A stretch of 64,000 nt of DNA, taken from positions 32,630-96,629 of the forward strand of contig JAGRIE010000011.1 in NCBI GenBank assembly GCA_020443425.1, written 5' to 3'. The DNA comes from Halioglobus sp. Lineage in GTDB: Bacteria; Pseudomonadota; Gammaproteobacteria; Pseudomonadales; Halieaceae. Under the pieces are notes generated by a model. It was not told the DNA's origin. It made no database searches and saw only the letters and a list, made by a program, of their open reading frames with translations. Position numbers and translations under genes: made by a program. Shown here piece after piece: positions 43,034-52,169 of the stretch; the stretch's first letter is position 1; every line of letters begins with the position of its first letter.

Positions 43034-44245
43034 TCACAACAGCGGTCTGAGCAGTTCCGCATACTCCCTGAACAGCAATGTGGGCACATGCGTATGGTTT
43101 TCCACACCGGAGCGGTTCATCATCACCACCATCACCGCTGAACTCGCGGGCTCATACATCACCAGCACCGTGTAACCCAAACCCTCACCCGTGTGCCCTA
43201 TCCAGCCGTCAATCTCGCCGATTCCAAGCCCGTACTGGTCGTACTCCGGGCAGACGCGTGCCGGCCGCTGCGGGTCACTGTCATCACAGGGGTCGTATAC
43301 GATAGGCGCCAGGCTATTGATTCGCTCGCGCTGGCTGCCCTCGCTCAGCAGGGTGCCGCGCCCCAGCGCCACGGCCCATACACGCAGGTCCGCCAGACGC
43401 GAGATCATCGCCCCTGAGGCCGCCGACGAGGACGGGTCTGTCAGCGTGATATCCAGCAGGCCGACCTCGGGCCCGGCGAACATATAGCCTTTTGAAAACG
43501 GCGCGGGGATGTCCGGCGATGTCGGGTACAGCGTGCCTGCCAACGCCAGTGGGGCGATGATGCGCTGGTGAATCTCAACGCCGACGGGATTGCCGGTCAA
43601 CTGCTCAATGATCATCCCCAGAATGATGGTGCTGGTATTGGAGTAGTGCCAACCGTCACCCGGTGCAAAATACGGTGCGTTCCTGTCGGCCACGGCCACA
43701 ATCTCCTGCGGCATCCAGACTCTCAGGAAATCCTCCACCAGCTCGTCTACGAACGCACCGTCTTCCGTGTAGTTGTAGATACCGCTTCTCATATTTGCCA
43801 GCTCGGCAATGGTCGCATCGCTGTTTTCAATATCGGGAAAAAAACGGGACAGGGGGTCGTCCAGGCTCAACAGCCCCTCGTCCACCAACTGCAGTATCAC
43901 CGTCACCGTGAATGACTTGGTCACGCTGCCCACCCGCATGTGATCATCAGCGCCCAGGGCTGCAGCGGTGTCGATATCGGACACGCCCTGCGCCATCACC
44001 ACATCCTGCCTGCCCGGTACGTAGAGGCCCACCAGCGCGCCGGGAACACCGTAGGTCTCCATGCGCTCGACCAGCATGGCCTCCATGGTTGCAAGCACTT
44101 CAGGGTCGAATGCGGGCGCGGGAGAGGAGTCGGAACTGGAGTCGCAGGCCGACAGCGCTGCCGCCAATAACAGCGAGGTGATCACTGCGCGCCAGGGCTG
44201 CAACAGGAGGCAGATCAATGCCGGTTGAGCGGTTTTTGTAAACAT
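43034..44245 (-). CDS. Beta-lactamase-like serine hydrolase, lipoprotein
   Basis: A 403-residue protein of the class C beta-lactamase/D-Ala-D-Ala carboxypeptidase fold. The S-x-x-K motif is GSVTKS, the Y-x-N motif is HYSNTST, and the HTG-type motif is GHTGEGLGY. The N-terminus carries a lipoprotein signal with lipobox LSAC, so it is probably anchored to a membrane. Proteins of this family hydrolyse esters, amides or peptides; a resistance function is not indicated. It is separated from the SDR at 44383 by 137 bases with no clear terminator. Confidence 0.85.
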   Translation of the reverse strand: MFTKTAQPALICLLLQPWRAVITSLLLAAALSACDSSSDSSPAPAFDPEVLATMEAMLVERMETYGVPGALVGLYVPGRQDVVMAQGVSDIDTAAALGADDHMRVGSVTKSFTVTVILQLVDEGLLSLDDPLSRFFPDIENSDATIAELANMRSGIYNYTEDGAFVDELVEDFLRVWMPQEIVAVADRNAPYFAPGDGWHYSNTSTIILGMIIEQLTGNPVGVEIHQRIIAPLALAGTLYPTSPDIPAPFSKGYMFAGPEVGLLDITLTDPSSSAASGAMISRLADLRVWAVALGRGTLLSEGSQRERINSLAPIVYDPCDDSDPQRPARVCPEYDQYGLGIGEIDGWIGHTGEGLGYTVLVMYEPASSAVMVVMMNRSGVENHTHVPTLLFREYAELLRPLL

Positions 44246-44382
44246 AGCTATTCATCCAGGTTGAGCGAAGTGTACTGAGACGCTGGCACCGGATGACCTG
44301 CAGGGGCCCGGGTGCCACCCTCTGTATGTTACCGCCGGGACAGCGGATGGCCACCACCGGTGACACTAAAAATTGGCAGGAT

Positions 44383-45150
44383 TCAGAGATCGATCACATT
44401 CGACCTGACCAGTATCCCGCCGTCGACCACCAGGTCGTGCCCGGTGATGAATGAAGCGCGCTCCGAGCACAGGTAGATCACGGCATCAGCCACTTCCGAT
44501 GGCTCCGCCAGCCGACCCATGGCGTGCACATTGAGCACCTTGTCCCGCATCTCGGGCATCTTCTTCAGGTAGAAGTCCATACCGCCTGAATTGATACCGC
44601 CGGGACAGACGGTGTTCACCCTGATACCCCGTTTGGCGTACTCCACCGCCACCGTCTTGCTGAGGCTGATCACCCCGCCCTTGGCCGCCGAATAGGCTGA
44701 CTGGAAGGCGTCACCGCGAAGACCCGACACAGAGGCCACATTGACAATCGCACCGCCGCCGGACGCCTCGATCAGGGGCAACTGGTACTTCATGCTCAGC
44801 CAGACACCGCGCAGCGTGACCGCCATGCAGCGGTCCCACTCCGCTTCACTGAGGTCTGTGACAAATTCATTGGGGGCGCCCAGCGCCGCGTTATTGGAGA
44901 CCCAGTGCAGCGCACCAAAGGTGCTTTCGGTTTGCGCGATCACCTGCTGGACATCGGCGGAGTTGCCCATATCAGCCGCGACAAACAGGCCACGACCGCC
45001 CTGTTCCTGCAGCAGCGACAGGGTTTCACGCCCGCCCTTCTCGTTGATATCGGCGATCACTACCGCGGCGCCCTCGCGCGCAAACGCCAGCACCGTGGCG
45101 CGGCCCGTACCCGCGCCGCCGCCCATCACCAGCGCTATCTTGTCCTGCAT
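44383..45150 (-). CDS. SDR family oxidoreductase
   Basis: A 255-residue SDR at the downstream end of the minus-strand catabolic run. The glycine motif is unusual: MGGGAGTG where TGxxxGIG is expected, with Thr replaced by Met. The Asp after strand 2 (VIADINEKGG), NNA (SNNAALGAP) and YSAAK with upstream Ser (NVASVSGL) are intact, so it should still be an active NAD-preferring enzyme. It ends in the common VVDGGI segment. The gene before it encodes the DUF1214-like protein (42-base gap). Confidence 0.85.
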   Translation of the reverse strand: MQDKIALVMGGGAGTGRATVLAFAREGAAVVIADINEKGGRETLSLLQEQGGRGLFVAADMGNSADVQQVIAQTESTFGALHWVSNNAALGAPNEFVTDLSEAEWDRCMAVTLRGVWLSMKYQLPLIEASGGGAIVNVASVSGLRGDAFQSAYSAAKGGVISLSKTVAVEYAKRGIRVNTVCPGGINSGGMDFYLKKMPEMRDKVLNVHAMGRLAEPSEVADAVIYLCSERASFITGHDLVVDGGILVRSNVIDL

Positions 45151-45192
45151 CCTGTCTCTCCCGTTTACTGGCGCCGTGCTGCGCCTGGATCA

Positions 45193-46590
45193 CTAGAACG
45201 CACGGTAGCGTTTTTGCACATGCTGCTGGCGGATGCGTATCTGCTCGCGGCGCTGTGCGGGCGTCACCGTCGCAGTATCGGCGGGCAGGTGCTTACGGAT
45301 CTCAGCGAACGGCACTTTCTTCGCGGTGATACTCGGCCACTGCTCTGGCGCAGGCGTGTCACTGTAGGTCCACCGCGGCGACATAAAGCCCTCCCGGTGC
45401 CCGGTGGTATCCACCCAGTTCGGCACGCCGGGGTCGCTGTGCGCGAGCACGATGCGAAAAACCCCGTCGCTGTCGGCTGTCATCTGGTGGCCATTGAGGC
45501 TTCCTATCTGGTTGGCATACTCGATGGATTCGCCCCAGAGATTACCGATCTGGAAGCCGATGTACTGCGGTTGCAGGTGAATGCGGTTCTCAATGACAAG
45601 GGCCTCACCGGGATCGAGTTCGAACACTCCACCCGCGTACAGGTTGGTGCTCTGCCCGCCGCCCGTCGCGCCAGAGGCGGCATTGACTGTGTTGAACTGG
45701 TTGCGCGGGAAGGCGACGCCGGGAATGCTGCCCTCGCGCTCTCCGTAGGTTCCCATCAGTATGGTCCAGAACGCGTTCCAGAAATGCATCTGGTTGCGTA
45801 CGATGCTGCCGAACTGCCGCAGTTCGTCTGCCGCCGCCGTCGCACTATACGGCGGAGCATGGGTGCCCTCGGCACCCAGTTGCGTGATCTCAAAATGAAT
45901 CGCCTCCTCGTGCTCCCAGTCATTGAACAACTGGCGGCCGCTGATGTAATTGGCGTAACGCGACCGGGGCTCAGCGGACTCCTGCGCATCGCGCGGCGGC
46001 GTGACTTTCAATGTGGAGATAAAATTGCCGGTGTAGCCCTGCGGCCGTTCCGGGGCCAACAGGATCTCGAAACTGCCATCGGCCTCTAATTGGATCGCGG
46101 GGGAATCCAGGCGGCCCGTCTGCGTCTTCACCCCGGGACGCAGCTCCATCAGGGAACCGGTATCACCGGGGAGATCGCCGCTGGTGGTTTCAAAAATGAC
46201 GTAGTGCGGCGCCTTGCGACCGTCGGCCAACGGCTGCTCCCCGCGCCAGTGGCGGGTGTCCCCCGGCACGCCCCGCACCCGGTAGCTCTGCCTGCCGTCA
46301 ATCGCTGTGTAAAAGTAGATCGCGTCGGCGTTGTCGATGGTGCTGCGGGTGATCACCGACAGCGCGTTGCGAAAATGCGGTCGCTGCGGATCGGAGTGGA
46401 AGACGCGCTCCACAGCCATATGCACGTATCCCATCAGGTAGCGATAGCCCTCCGCAAGATTGCGCTCAGTGGCGGGGGCCGGCATCAGCTCAGGCTGGTC
46501 GATGGCGTCTCGCGCTTCCTGCAACGCCTGTATCATATCGTCCCAGGCACTGCGCAATGCCTCTGTCGCTTCAGTGTCTTTTGGTATCAT
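45193..46590 (-). CDS. DUF1214-like protein
   Basis: A 465-residue soluble protein without signal peptide. The C-terminal half (NLYAGGVFELDPGEALVIENRIHLQPQYIGFQIGNLW, then GHQMTADSDGVFRIVLAHSDPGVPNWVDT) matches DUF1214. The N-terminal half is a helical region starting WDDMIQALQEARDAI. Such proteins lie beside sulfotransferases and P450s in several actinobacterial and marine genomes; no reaction is known. GAGGAA precedes the start. It is flanked by SDR genes in the same run. Confidence 0.7.
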   Translation of the reverse strand: MIPKDTEATEALRSAWDDMIQALQEARDAIDQPELMPAPATERNLAEGYRYLMGYVHMAVERVFHSDPQRPHFRNALSVITRSTIDNADAIYFYTAIDGRQSYRVRGVPGDTRHWRGEQPLADGRKAPHYVIFETTSGDLPGDTGSLMELRPGVKTQTGRLDSPAIQLEADGSFEILLAPERPQGYTGNFISTLKVTPPRDAQESAEPRSRYANYISGRQLFNDWEHEEAIHFEITQLGAEGTHAPPYSATAAADELRQFGSIVRNQMHFWNAFWTILMGTYGEREGSIPGVAFPRNQFNTVNAASGATGGGQSTNLYAGGVFELDPGEALVIENRIHLQPQYIGFQIGNLWGESIEYANQIGSLNGHQMTADSDGVFRIVLAHSDPGVPNWVDTTGHREGFMSPRWTYSDTPAPEQWPSITAKKVPFAEIRKHLPADTATVTPAQRREQIRIRQQHVQKRYRAF

Positions 46591-46714
46591 GGCATTCCTC
46601 GTTATTTTCAGTTATGCGGTGATAAAACTGTTGTTGGTGCGGCCCCTTACCGCGACGCCGCCGGCTCATCGAGCCCTTACCGGGGTCAGCGGGTCGCGGT
46701 GAGGCAGGCGCGTA

Positions 46715-47566
46715 TCACGCCGTCGCGTCAAGATCCGCCGGCAGAAACGCGTCACCCAGCACCGCCTGCCCGTCGAGACTTTTCACCGGCAGGCCCAGCG
46801 AGTGCAACAGCCGGCGACTGTACGTGACCTGCCCCACATGGGCGGCCGAACACAGTTCCAGCGCCGCCTCGGCCATCATCTCCACCGGCTCTGCCATATC
46901 CGGATTGCGCCGCGCGATATCGCGCACATAGTCGGCGCCGGAGGTCAGCACAATGCTCTCAGGGGCCAGCGTATTGACGTAGATCCCGGCACTGGCCACC
47001 TCGTGGGCAAGGCCCTGTGTATAGCGGTCCAGCGCGGCCTTGGTGGCACCGTAGGCGCAGATAATATGAGCGGCAATCTGCGAATCGCGGTACGGCACCA
47101 CCGGCTGCTGTACCGTGCTGCTGCTGATATTGAGAATCCAGCCACGCCCTTTCTCACGCATGGCCGGAAGCGCCTGCTGCGCCAGGTCGATAGGCGCGTT
47201 GACATTGAGATCGAACATCCAGCTGCGGTCACTGGTGGAGGTCTCGCTGGGCAGGCTCATCTTTGAACCCGCGGCGTTGTTGACCACAATATCGATTGCG
47301 CCGAAATGTTCAGCGGCCTGTGCCACCAGACCGGACCGCGCAGCGGCATCGCCCAGGTCACAGGCGATACCGGCGACAGCGCCTCCGGCATCCCGGATCG
47401 ACTCAACAGCACCCTCCAGCGTCCCCGCCAACGCGCCGTGCGCTCCCCAGCGCGACGCACAAAGTACAACCGAAGCCCCCTCGGCGGCAAAACGCCGCGC
47501 TATGGCCAGGCCGATGCCGCGACTGGCGCCAGTGACCAGTGCTGTTTTACCTTTCAATGCTGCCAT
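46715..47566 (-). CDS. SDR family oxidoreductase
   Basis: A 283-residue classical SDR with TGASRGIG, NNAAG (VVNNAAGSKM), catalytic Ser in LNISSSTVQQ and YGATK. A longer loop between strands 2 and 3 (SRWGAHGALAGTLEGA) and a C-terminal extension (LLHSLGLPVKSLDG) mark it as distinct from the other SDRs here. It is 3 bases downstream of the sulfotransferase gene, so it may act on the same substrate, for instance oxidising an alcohol. Confidence 0.85.
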   Translation of the reverse strand: MAALKGKTALVTGASRGIGLAIARRFAAEGASVVLCASRWGAHGALAGTLEGAVESIRDAGGAVAGIACDLGDAAARSGLVAQAAEHFGAIDIVVNNAAGSKMSLPSETSTSDRSWMFDLNVNAPIDLAQQALPAMREKGRGWILNISSSTVQQPVVPYRDSQIAAHIICAYGATKAALDRYTQGLAHEVASAGIYVNTLAPESIVLTSGADYVRDIARRNPDMAEPVEMMAEAALELCSAAHVGQVTYSRRLLHSLGLPVKSLDGQAVLGDAFLPADLDATA

Positions 47567-47569
47567 GTG

Positions 47570-48748
47570 TTAACTCCCGATTATGTTATCCATTGGTTTA
47601 GTGTCAGCACCGGCATCGGCGATACGGGGCCAGTGGTAGGTGTCGTAGAAAGCACTCAGTCGCATCTCGATCTGCTCGCGCGAGACTGCATAGTCGCTGA
47701 GATCGTAGCGAAAATGTGTCTGGTGTGACTTCTCTGTCTCCTCCTGTGCCTGCAGGTAGCGATCAAAACTGTCCGTCAGTGGCATACCGAGCTGGCGGTA
47801 GATCTTGTGCACCGTTGCGCGCGGTTGCGCAGTCAGTTCACGGTAGTCGACGACAGCCTGTGGCGTGCCGGCATGGCGCGACAGCACCTGTGCCGGGTGC
47901 TGGAAACTTTCAAACGACAGGTCCGTCAGGATTTGCAGTGAACGCTCATAGTCTGCACGCGTCCAGCCCTTGCCCTGCCAGCTCATCTCAACCAGTTTCA
48001 GCACGCTGGGAATGCACTGCACCGGGTCCCGCATCATCACCACGATGTGCGCATCGGGAAAGGTCTCGATCAGCGCGCCCACCCAGCCGCACATGACCGG
48101 GTTCTTGCTCAGGTGTATCTTGTCGCCGCCATTCAGCAGCAACTGGCGTTTCACACACTCGCGATAGTGGTGCAACCAACGCCGCCGCTTGCGCCGTGGC
48201 ATCTCATCCACATGGAAGATATCGATCACATCCATCATCGGGATATCCAGTGACCACTGCTGGGTGACAAACGCAGCGCGCATCACAAACTGGTCCTCTT
48301 CTGAGTTCCACAGGCTCATATCGTGCATATGCCGGTACGGACCGAACGTCTTGTCATCCCAGGCCACCAGCCGCTTGTTGATTGCCCGCCCCAGCCACTT
48401 TTCATCGATGTAGCCAAACACCTGGATGATGCGTTTTTGCAACAGGGAAGGGAAAAACATCTCCCAGTACAGGAAGTAGCTGAACGTATTGCCATCGGCC
48501 GCGAGCAGGCGATGCGCCAGCGTCGTGCCGCTGCGGGCGTGACCGACAATAAACACCGGTCGCTCCACACGCTGTCGCCACAGTGCGGGAAACACCAGGT
48601 AATCCAACATGAAGAACACGGCATTGAACACGTACTCCAGCGGCACCAGCAGAAGCAGCCGGACCAGCATGCGCGTGCGCCCCGGCCACTGCTTCAGCAA
48701 CCAGACGTGGCGGAGTACTCGCCAGTAGTATTGCAGGTCGAAATACAT
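47570..48748 (-). CDS. Sulfotransferase family protein
   Basis: A 392-residue PAPS-dependent sulfotransferase-like protein. The 5'-phosphosulfate loop is GHARSGTT (69-76) and the 3'-phosphate motif is in HIVVMMRDPVQCIPS. A hydrophobic N-terminal stretch (about 28-55) suggests membrane association. Substrates in this family include lipids, carbohydrates and sterols. It lies between the P450 and an SDR, so sulfation of an oxidised hydrophobic compound is a fair inference; the true acceptor is unknown. No PAPS synthesis genes are in the window. Confidence 0.85.
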   Translation of the reverse strand: MYFDLQYYWRVLRHVWLLKQWPGRTRMLVRLLLLVPLEYVFNAVFFMLDYLVFPALWRQRVERPVFIVGHARSGTTLAHRLLAADGNTFSYFLYWEMFFPSLLQKRIIQVFGYIDEKWLGRAINKRLVAWDDKTFGPYRHMHDMSLWNSEEDQFVMRAAFVTQQWSLDIPMMDVIDIFHVDEMPRRKRRRWLHHYRECVKRQLLLNGGDKIHLSKNPVMCGWVGALIETFPDAHIVVMMRDPVQCIPSVLKLVEMSWQGKGWTRADYERSLQILTDLSFESFQHPAQVLSRHAGTPQAVVDYRELTAQPRATVHKIYRQLGMPLTDSFDRYLQAQEETEKSHQTHFRYDLSDYAVSREQIEMRLSAFYDTYHWPRIADAGADTKPMDNIIGS

Positions 48749-48784
48749 GGGACTGAGGTTTCCTCTTTGTTGTTAAATTTATTG

Positions 48785-48816
48785 CCCCGGGATCACACGG
48801 CTGTCACGATCCGGGC
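48785..48816 (-). other. Hairpin between the P450 and sulfotransferase genes
   Basis: Arms CCCGGATC and GATC(C)CGGG with one bulge form a stem in the 84-base gap. On the minus strand AATAAATTT follows, not a clean T-tract. It could be a weak terminator or an mRNA processing site that splits the run. Confidence 0.35.
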
Positions 48817-48832
48817 GAGACACGTCGCTGGC

Positions 48833-50029
48833 CTATGCCGGTGTCAACAACACGGGCATCGACTTGAACCCATGAATGCTGTTGGAGCGGATAAACACCG
48901 GCTCGGCGCAGGATTCAATGGCCGCGAAATGGGCGAAAAACTCCTCAAAAAATATCCGCGCTTCCATCCGCGCGAGGTTTGCGCCGAGGCAGAGATGAAT
49001 GCCATGACCAAACGCCATATGGGGGTTTGGATTGCGCGCAATGTCGAAGTTCATCGGCTCGGCAAACACCTCCTCGTCGAAGTTCGCAGAGCTGTACATC
49101 ATCACCACGCGGTCGCCGGCCTGTATCTTCTGGCCCCGGATCTCGGTGTCACACACTGCGGTACGCCGAAAATAGTGCAGCGGGCAGGTCCAGCGCAGCA
49201 TCTCCTCCACCGCCAGCGGCAACTGACCGGGATTGTCGCGCAACTGCTGCAGCAGTTGGGGGCGTTTTAGCAACTCGTGCATGCCGCTACTGATCAGGCC
49301 GCGCGTGGTCTCATTGCCCGCCACCGTGAGCTGGATGAACAGCGACGCAAACTCCATCTCCGACACCTGGTGCCCTTCCACCTGCTGGTTGATCAGCAGG
49401 GAGATCAGGTCATCACCGCCTTTGTCCTTGCGCTCGCTGGCCAGCTCGAAGCCGTAGGTGCCCATTTCCATGGTCGCCTGGTTGATTTCCTCGCGCGTAC
49501 CGCCCAGGTCCGGATCAGACCCTGAGGTCGCAAGGTCCGACCAGTGCCGAATCCGCCCCCACATATCACGCGGAATTTCCAGCATGGAGCAGATGACAGC
49601 CGTGGGCAGGTCACCGGCCAGACTCTCCACAAAATTCACTTCCTGCGGTGTTGTGATCTGCCTCATGATGTCGCGGGCGATACCCCGCACCTTGGGTTCC
49701 AGCGCCGCCAGCATCCGTGAGGTGAAGCGCGTGATCACCGCGCGGCGCAGAGGCCCGTGCTTCGGCGGGTCCATGCCCAGCAACTGGTTGCGGGCCATCG
49801 CCAGCGTGTCCGGGGGCAGGTCATCCACCATCACAAACCCCTCTTCAGCGGAAAAGGTTTTGAAATCGCGTGACACCGCCAGTACATCGGCGTGCTTGCT
49901 CAGCACCCAGTACCCGTGGCCAGCGGGATGCCGGTGCCAGTGCACGGGTGAGTTGGCCCGCAGCCAGGCGAACTGCTCATGCGGTATGCCGGCGGTGTAG
50001 TTATCCGGATCGTAGACGTCTATCTGCAT
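48833..50029 (-). CDS. Cytochrome P450
   Basis: A 398-residue soluble bacterial P450. The I-helix oxygen motif is AGNETT (237-242), ExxR is E276-R279, and the heme loop is FGHGIHLCLG with C347. The final segment IRSNSIHGFKSMPVLL resembles that of the CYP124/125/142 group that hydroxylates branched or steroid side chains. It needs a ferredoxin and reductase, neither of which is encoded nearby. It is 3 bases after the cupin gene and upstream of the sulfotransferase. Substrate class is inferred from resemblance only. Confidence 0.9.
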   Translation of the reverse strand: MQIDVYDPDNYTAGIPHEQFAWLRANSPVHWHRHPAGHGYWVLSKHADVLAVSRDFKTFSAEEGFVMVDDLPPDTLAMARNQLLGMDPPKHGPLRRAVITRFTSRMLAALEPKVRGIARDIMRQITTPQEVNFVESLAGDLPTAVICSMLEIPRDMWGRIRHWSDLATSGSDPDLGGTREEINQATMEMGTYGFELASERKDKGGDDLISLLINQQVEGHQVSEMEFASLFIQLTVAGNETTRGLISSGMHELLKRPQLLQQLRDNPGQLPLAVEEMLRWTCPLHYFRRTAVCDTEIRGQKIQAGDRVVMMYSSANFDEEVFAEPMNFDIARNPNPHMAFGHGIHLCLGANLARMEARIFFEEFFAHFAAIESCAEPVFIRSNSIHGFKSMPVLLTPA

Positions 50030-50032
50030 GGG

Positions 50033-50479
50033 CTATTCAACCAGCACATTGGGGCGCGGCAGGCCCATCTCGGCGCAGACCGCGAGGTAGTATTCCAGGG
50101 TGCCCATACCGTCCATTATCGACGTCACATTGCCGTTGGCATCCAGGTTGATATTGCAGCCATACATCTGGAACCACACCTGGGTATCATCCTCAATGCA
50201 CTGCAGAGTGTGCTGGGAACCGGCCGGCTCGTACAGGAAGGAACCCGCGCGATTCACATAGTCGTACTCCTTGTATTTCCAGGCGCCCGAGCGGGTATAG
50301 CCCCACACCGGCCCGGTGTGGCGGTGGGTTTCAACCTCGTAGCCCGCCTGAAAAATATTCTCCACAATCCACAGGCCCTCGCCCGCCTTCACCTGGAGCA
50401 CGCGCAGTTTGCTGCCGTCCCCGATATCGATGTAAGGCAAGTCGTCGCGACCGATGTGAACCGCTTCTGGTGCTGTCAT
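50033..50479 (-). CDS. Cupin-domain protein
   Basis: A 148-residue cupin with a likely metal site: HxH in ETHRHTGPVWGY, a Glu a few residues on, and His in GSQHTLQC. It resembles 2,4'-dihydroxyacetophenone dioxygenase-like cupins and ChrR-type cupins. It may be a small non-heme iron oxygenase or a ligand-binding protein. It is 3 bases before the P450 gene, indicating coupled expression. Confidence 0.8.
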   Translation of the reverse strand: MTAPEAVHIGRDDLPYIDIGDGSKLRVLQVKAGEGLWIVENIFQAGYEVETHRHTGPVWGYTRSGAWKYKEYDYVNRAGSFLYEPAGSQHTLQCIEDDTQVWFQMYGCNINLDANGNVTSIMDGMGTLEYYLAVCAEMGLPRPNVLVE

Positions 50480-50620
50480 AAACTGTCTCCCTGATGCTCG
50501 GCTGGAATGCCTGTCTGCGTTAGTGTAGCGATGATTCCCCCCGATGTTGCCCCTTGGAAAACCTGGGGCGCAATTTTGTCGCCAGGGACTAAATTATCAC
50601 CCTGCTGTTCAGCGCAAGCC

Positions 50621-51649
50621 TCACGGGGATGCCTGCAGTTCCCGCACGACCGCCGCCACCAGCGCATCGTCCGCAGGGTCTTCGGGCATCGGGAAAGTGA
50701 TGCGGCGCGTGAGGCCGGCGTAGCGCTCGCGGAACACCTGCGCTATTTCCGCGTAGGTGCCGCGCGGCACAAACTGCTGCAACATTTCATCGGTAATAAT
50801 TCCCGGCATGGCGGCCCAGTCACCCGAGCGGGTCATATCGAGTAACTGCTGGCCTTTGTCCTGCCAGCCGAACAGCTCCAGGCTCGGCCAGTAGGCCGGC
50901 GTGGAATAGAGGAAGCCCAGCATACTGCGCTGCTTCTCCCAGGCAGCGGCTACCGCCTGCTCATCGCTGCCCGTAGCAGTCAACGGGCCCAGCACCAGCT
51001 TGAAGTCATCGGCATCGCGTCCAGCGCTGGCAAAGCCCTGCTGCAGACGCGGCAGGCAGACCTCGCGGATATAGCGCGGTGGCGTATTGGTGGGATGGGT
51101 AATCATACCGTCGGCGATCCGCCCCACCATTTTCGTCATCGCCGGGCCGACCGCGCCGCAGAGAATGGGGATGTCCGGGTGTTCTATCGGGCCGGGGTTG
51201 AAGAATGGCTGCAATTTGGTCAGCGTGTAGTGTTCACCCTCAAAGTGGAGCCGTTCCCCGGTCTGGAAGCTGTGGAAAATCGCCTTCATCGACTGCACAT
51301 ACTCGCGCAACTGGGGTACGGGTGAATCCCAGCGCGCGCTGTAGCGCTTCTCGATATTGGGTTTTATCTGGGTACCCAGCCCGACTTCAAAGCGACCACC
51401 GGACATGGATTGCAGATCCCAGGCGGCGATCGCGGTAATCATCGGGCTGCGCGGAAACGCTACCAGCACCGCCGTGCCGACGATCAGTGAACGGGTCGCT
51501 TGCAGCGCCATGGCCGCCAGCAGCAGGCCGTCGTGCACTGCGTCGGGCACCTGCAGGCCGTCAAAACCCATCGCCTCTGCCCGCGCGGCGTGGCGACCGA
51601 TCTGTGCGGGCCCCATATCTTCCGGCGTCGATGCAAATACCTGGAACAT
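50621..51649 (-). CDS. LLM class (F420-type) flavin-dependent oxidoreductase
   Basis: A 342-residue luciferase-like monooxygenase-fold protein, TIGR03617-like: MFQVFASTPEDMGPAQIGRHA at the start, VGTAVLVAFPRSPMITA, and GGRFEVGLGTQIKPNIEKRYSA. Members of this subgroup are annotated as F420-dependent, which would be notable in a gammaproteobacterium; FMN use is also possible. ATG 51649 follows a GAGGG site and is preferred to ATG 51667. The gene diverges from marR, with its promoter embedded in repeats there, and begins the minus-strand run with the cupin and P450. Confidence 0.82.
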   Translation of the reverse strand: MFQVFASTPEDMGPAQIGRHAARAEAMGFDGLQVPDAVHDGLLLAAMALQATRSLIVGTAVLVAFPRSPMITAIAAWDLQSMSGGRFEVGLGTQIKPNIEKRYSARWDSPVPQLREYVQSMKAIFHSFQTGERLHFEGEHYTLTKLQPFFNPGPIEHPDIPILCGAVGPAMTKMVGRIADGMITHPTNTPPRYIREVCLPRLQQGFASAGRDADDFKLVLGPLTATGSDEQAVAAAWEKQRSMLGFLYSTPAYWPSLELFGWQDKGQQLLDMTRSGDWAAMPGIITDEMLQQFVPRGTYAEIAQVFRERYAGLTRRITFPMPEDPADDALVAAVVRELQASP

Positions 51650-51676
51650 GACTTGACCCTCGCGCATATAGAAAGC

Positions 51677-51711
51677 TAAACTGATTATAAGATAAACTGA
51701 TTAAATGTCGA
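51677..51711 (-). promoter_or_regulatory. Promoter and repeat operator between LLM and marR genes
   Basis: On the minus strand TCGACA (51711-51706) and a perfect TATAAT (51689-51684) are 16 bases apart, an almost ideal sigma70 promoter for the LLM gene. Two direct copies of TAAACTGATTA (51677-51687 and 51693-51703) lie over the spacer and the -10 region, 16 bases apart, a good candidate for MarR binding and repression. The marR start overlaps the -35 box. Confidence 0.65.
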
Positions 51712-52169
51712 TTGCAATGCCTGTGACACCGCAACTGAAACAAGGTTTGGGCCAGACCCTGATGCTGGTGGGCAGGGATTTCCAGGCCCGGCTCGATCGC
51801 GACCTGGATATCCGCGGCATACAGGGCATCAGCGCAAGGCACCGCGCGATCTTCCTGTTCCTGGGGCGCAACGGCGCCAGCAGGGCGGTAGAGTTGGCTG
51901 AGGCCGCCGGCATCCGGCCCCAGTCCATGATGAAAATCGTGCACGAGCTGGAATCCCTGGGCCTGGTCGAGCGCCACACCGACCCCTCGGACTCGCGCGC
52001 GAAACTGATCGACTTCACCGCCAGGGGGCGGGCACTGATCGAGGAACTGTCGCGCTCGACGGAGACTGTATGGCAGCAGTACGCTGACATTCTGGGCGCC
52101 GCCCGACTGCAGCAGACAATAGAAAGCCTGAACACACTACTGCACACGGGAGAGGCACAGCATGACTGA
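51705..52169 (+). CDS. MarR family regulator
   Basis: A 154-residue winged-helix regulator. The DNA-binding core is RAVELAEAAGIRPQSMMKIVHELESLGLVERHTDPSDSRAKLI, including the DxR wing. The dimerising helices flank it. It is divergent from the LLM gene and probably binds the repeats at 51677-51703. An alternative start is Met 51717. The stop overlaps the SDR start by 8 bases, so it is in an operon with that SDR and the crotonase. Typical ligands are phenolic or hydrophobic compounds. Confidence 0.87.
   Translation: MSIAMPVTPQLKQGLGQTLMLVGRDFQARLDRDLDIRGIQGISARHRAIFLFLGRNGASRAVELAEAAGIRPQSMMKIVHELESLGLVERHTDPSDSRAKLIDFTARGRALIEELSRSTETVWQQYADILGAARLQQTIESLNTLLHTGEAQHD

Noticed and set aside
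43034..44245. Antibiotic-resistance beta-lactamase
   Set aside because: The S-x-x-K and Y-x-N motifs are shared by many esterases and peptidases; the lipoprotein signal and context give no sign of resistance.
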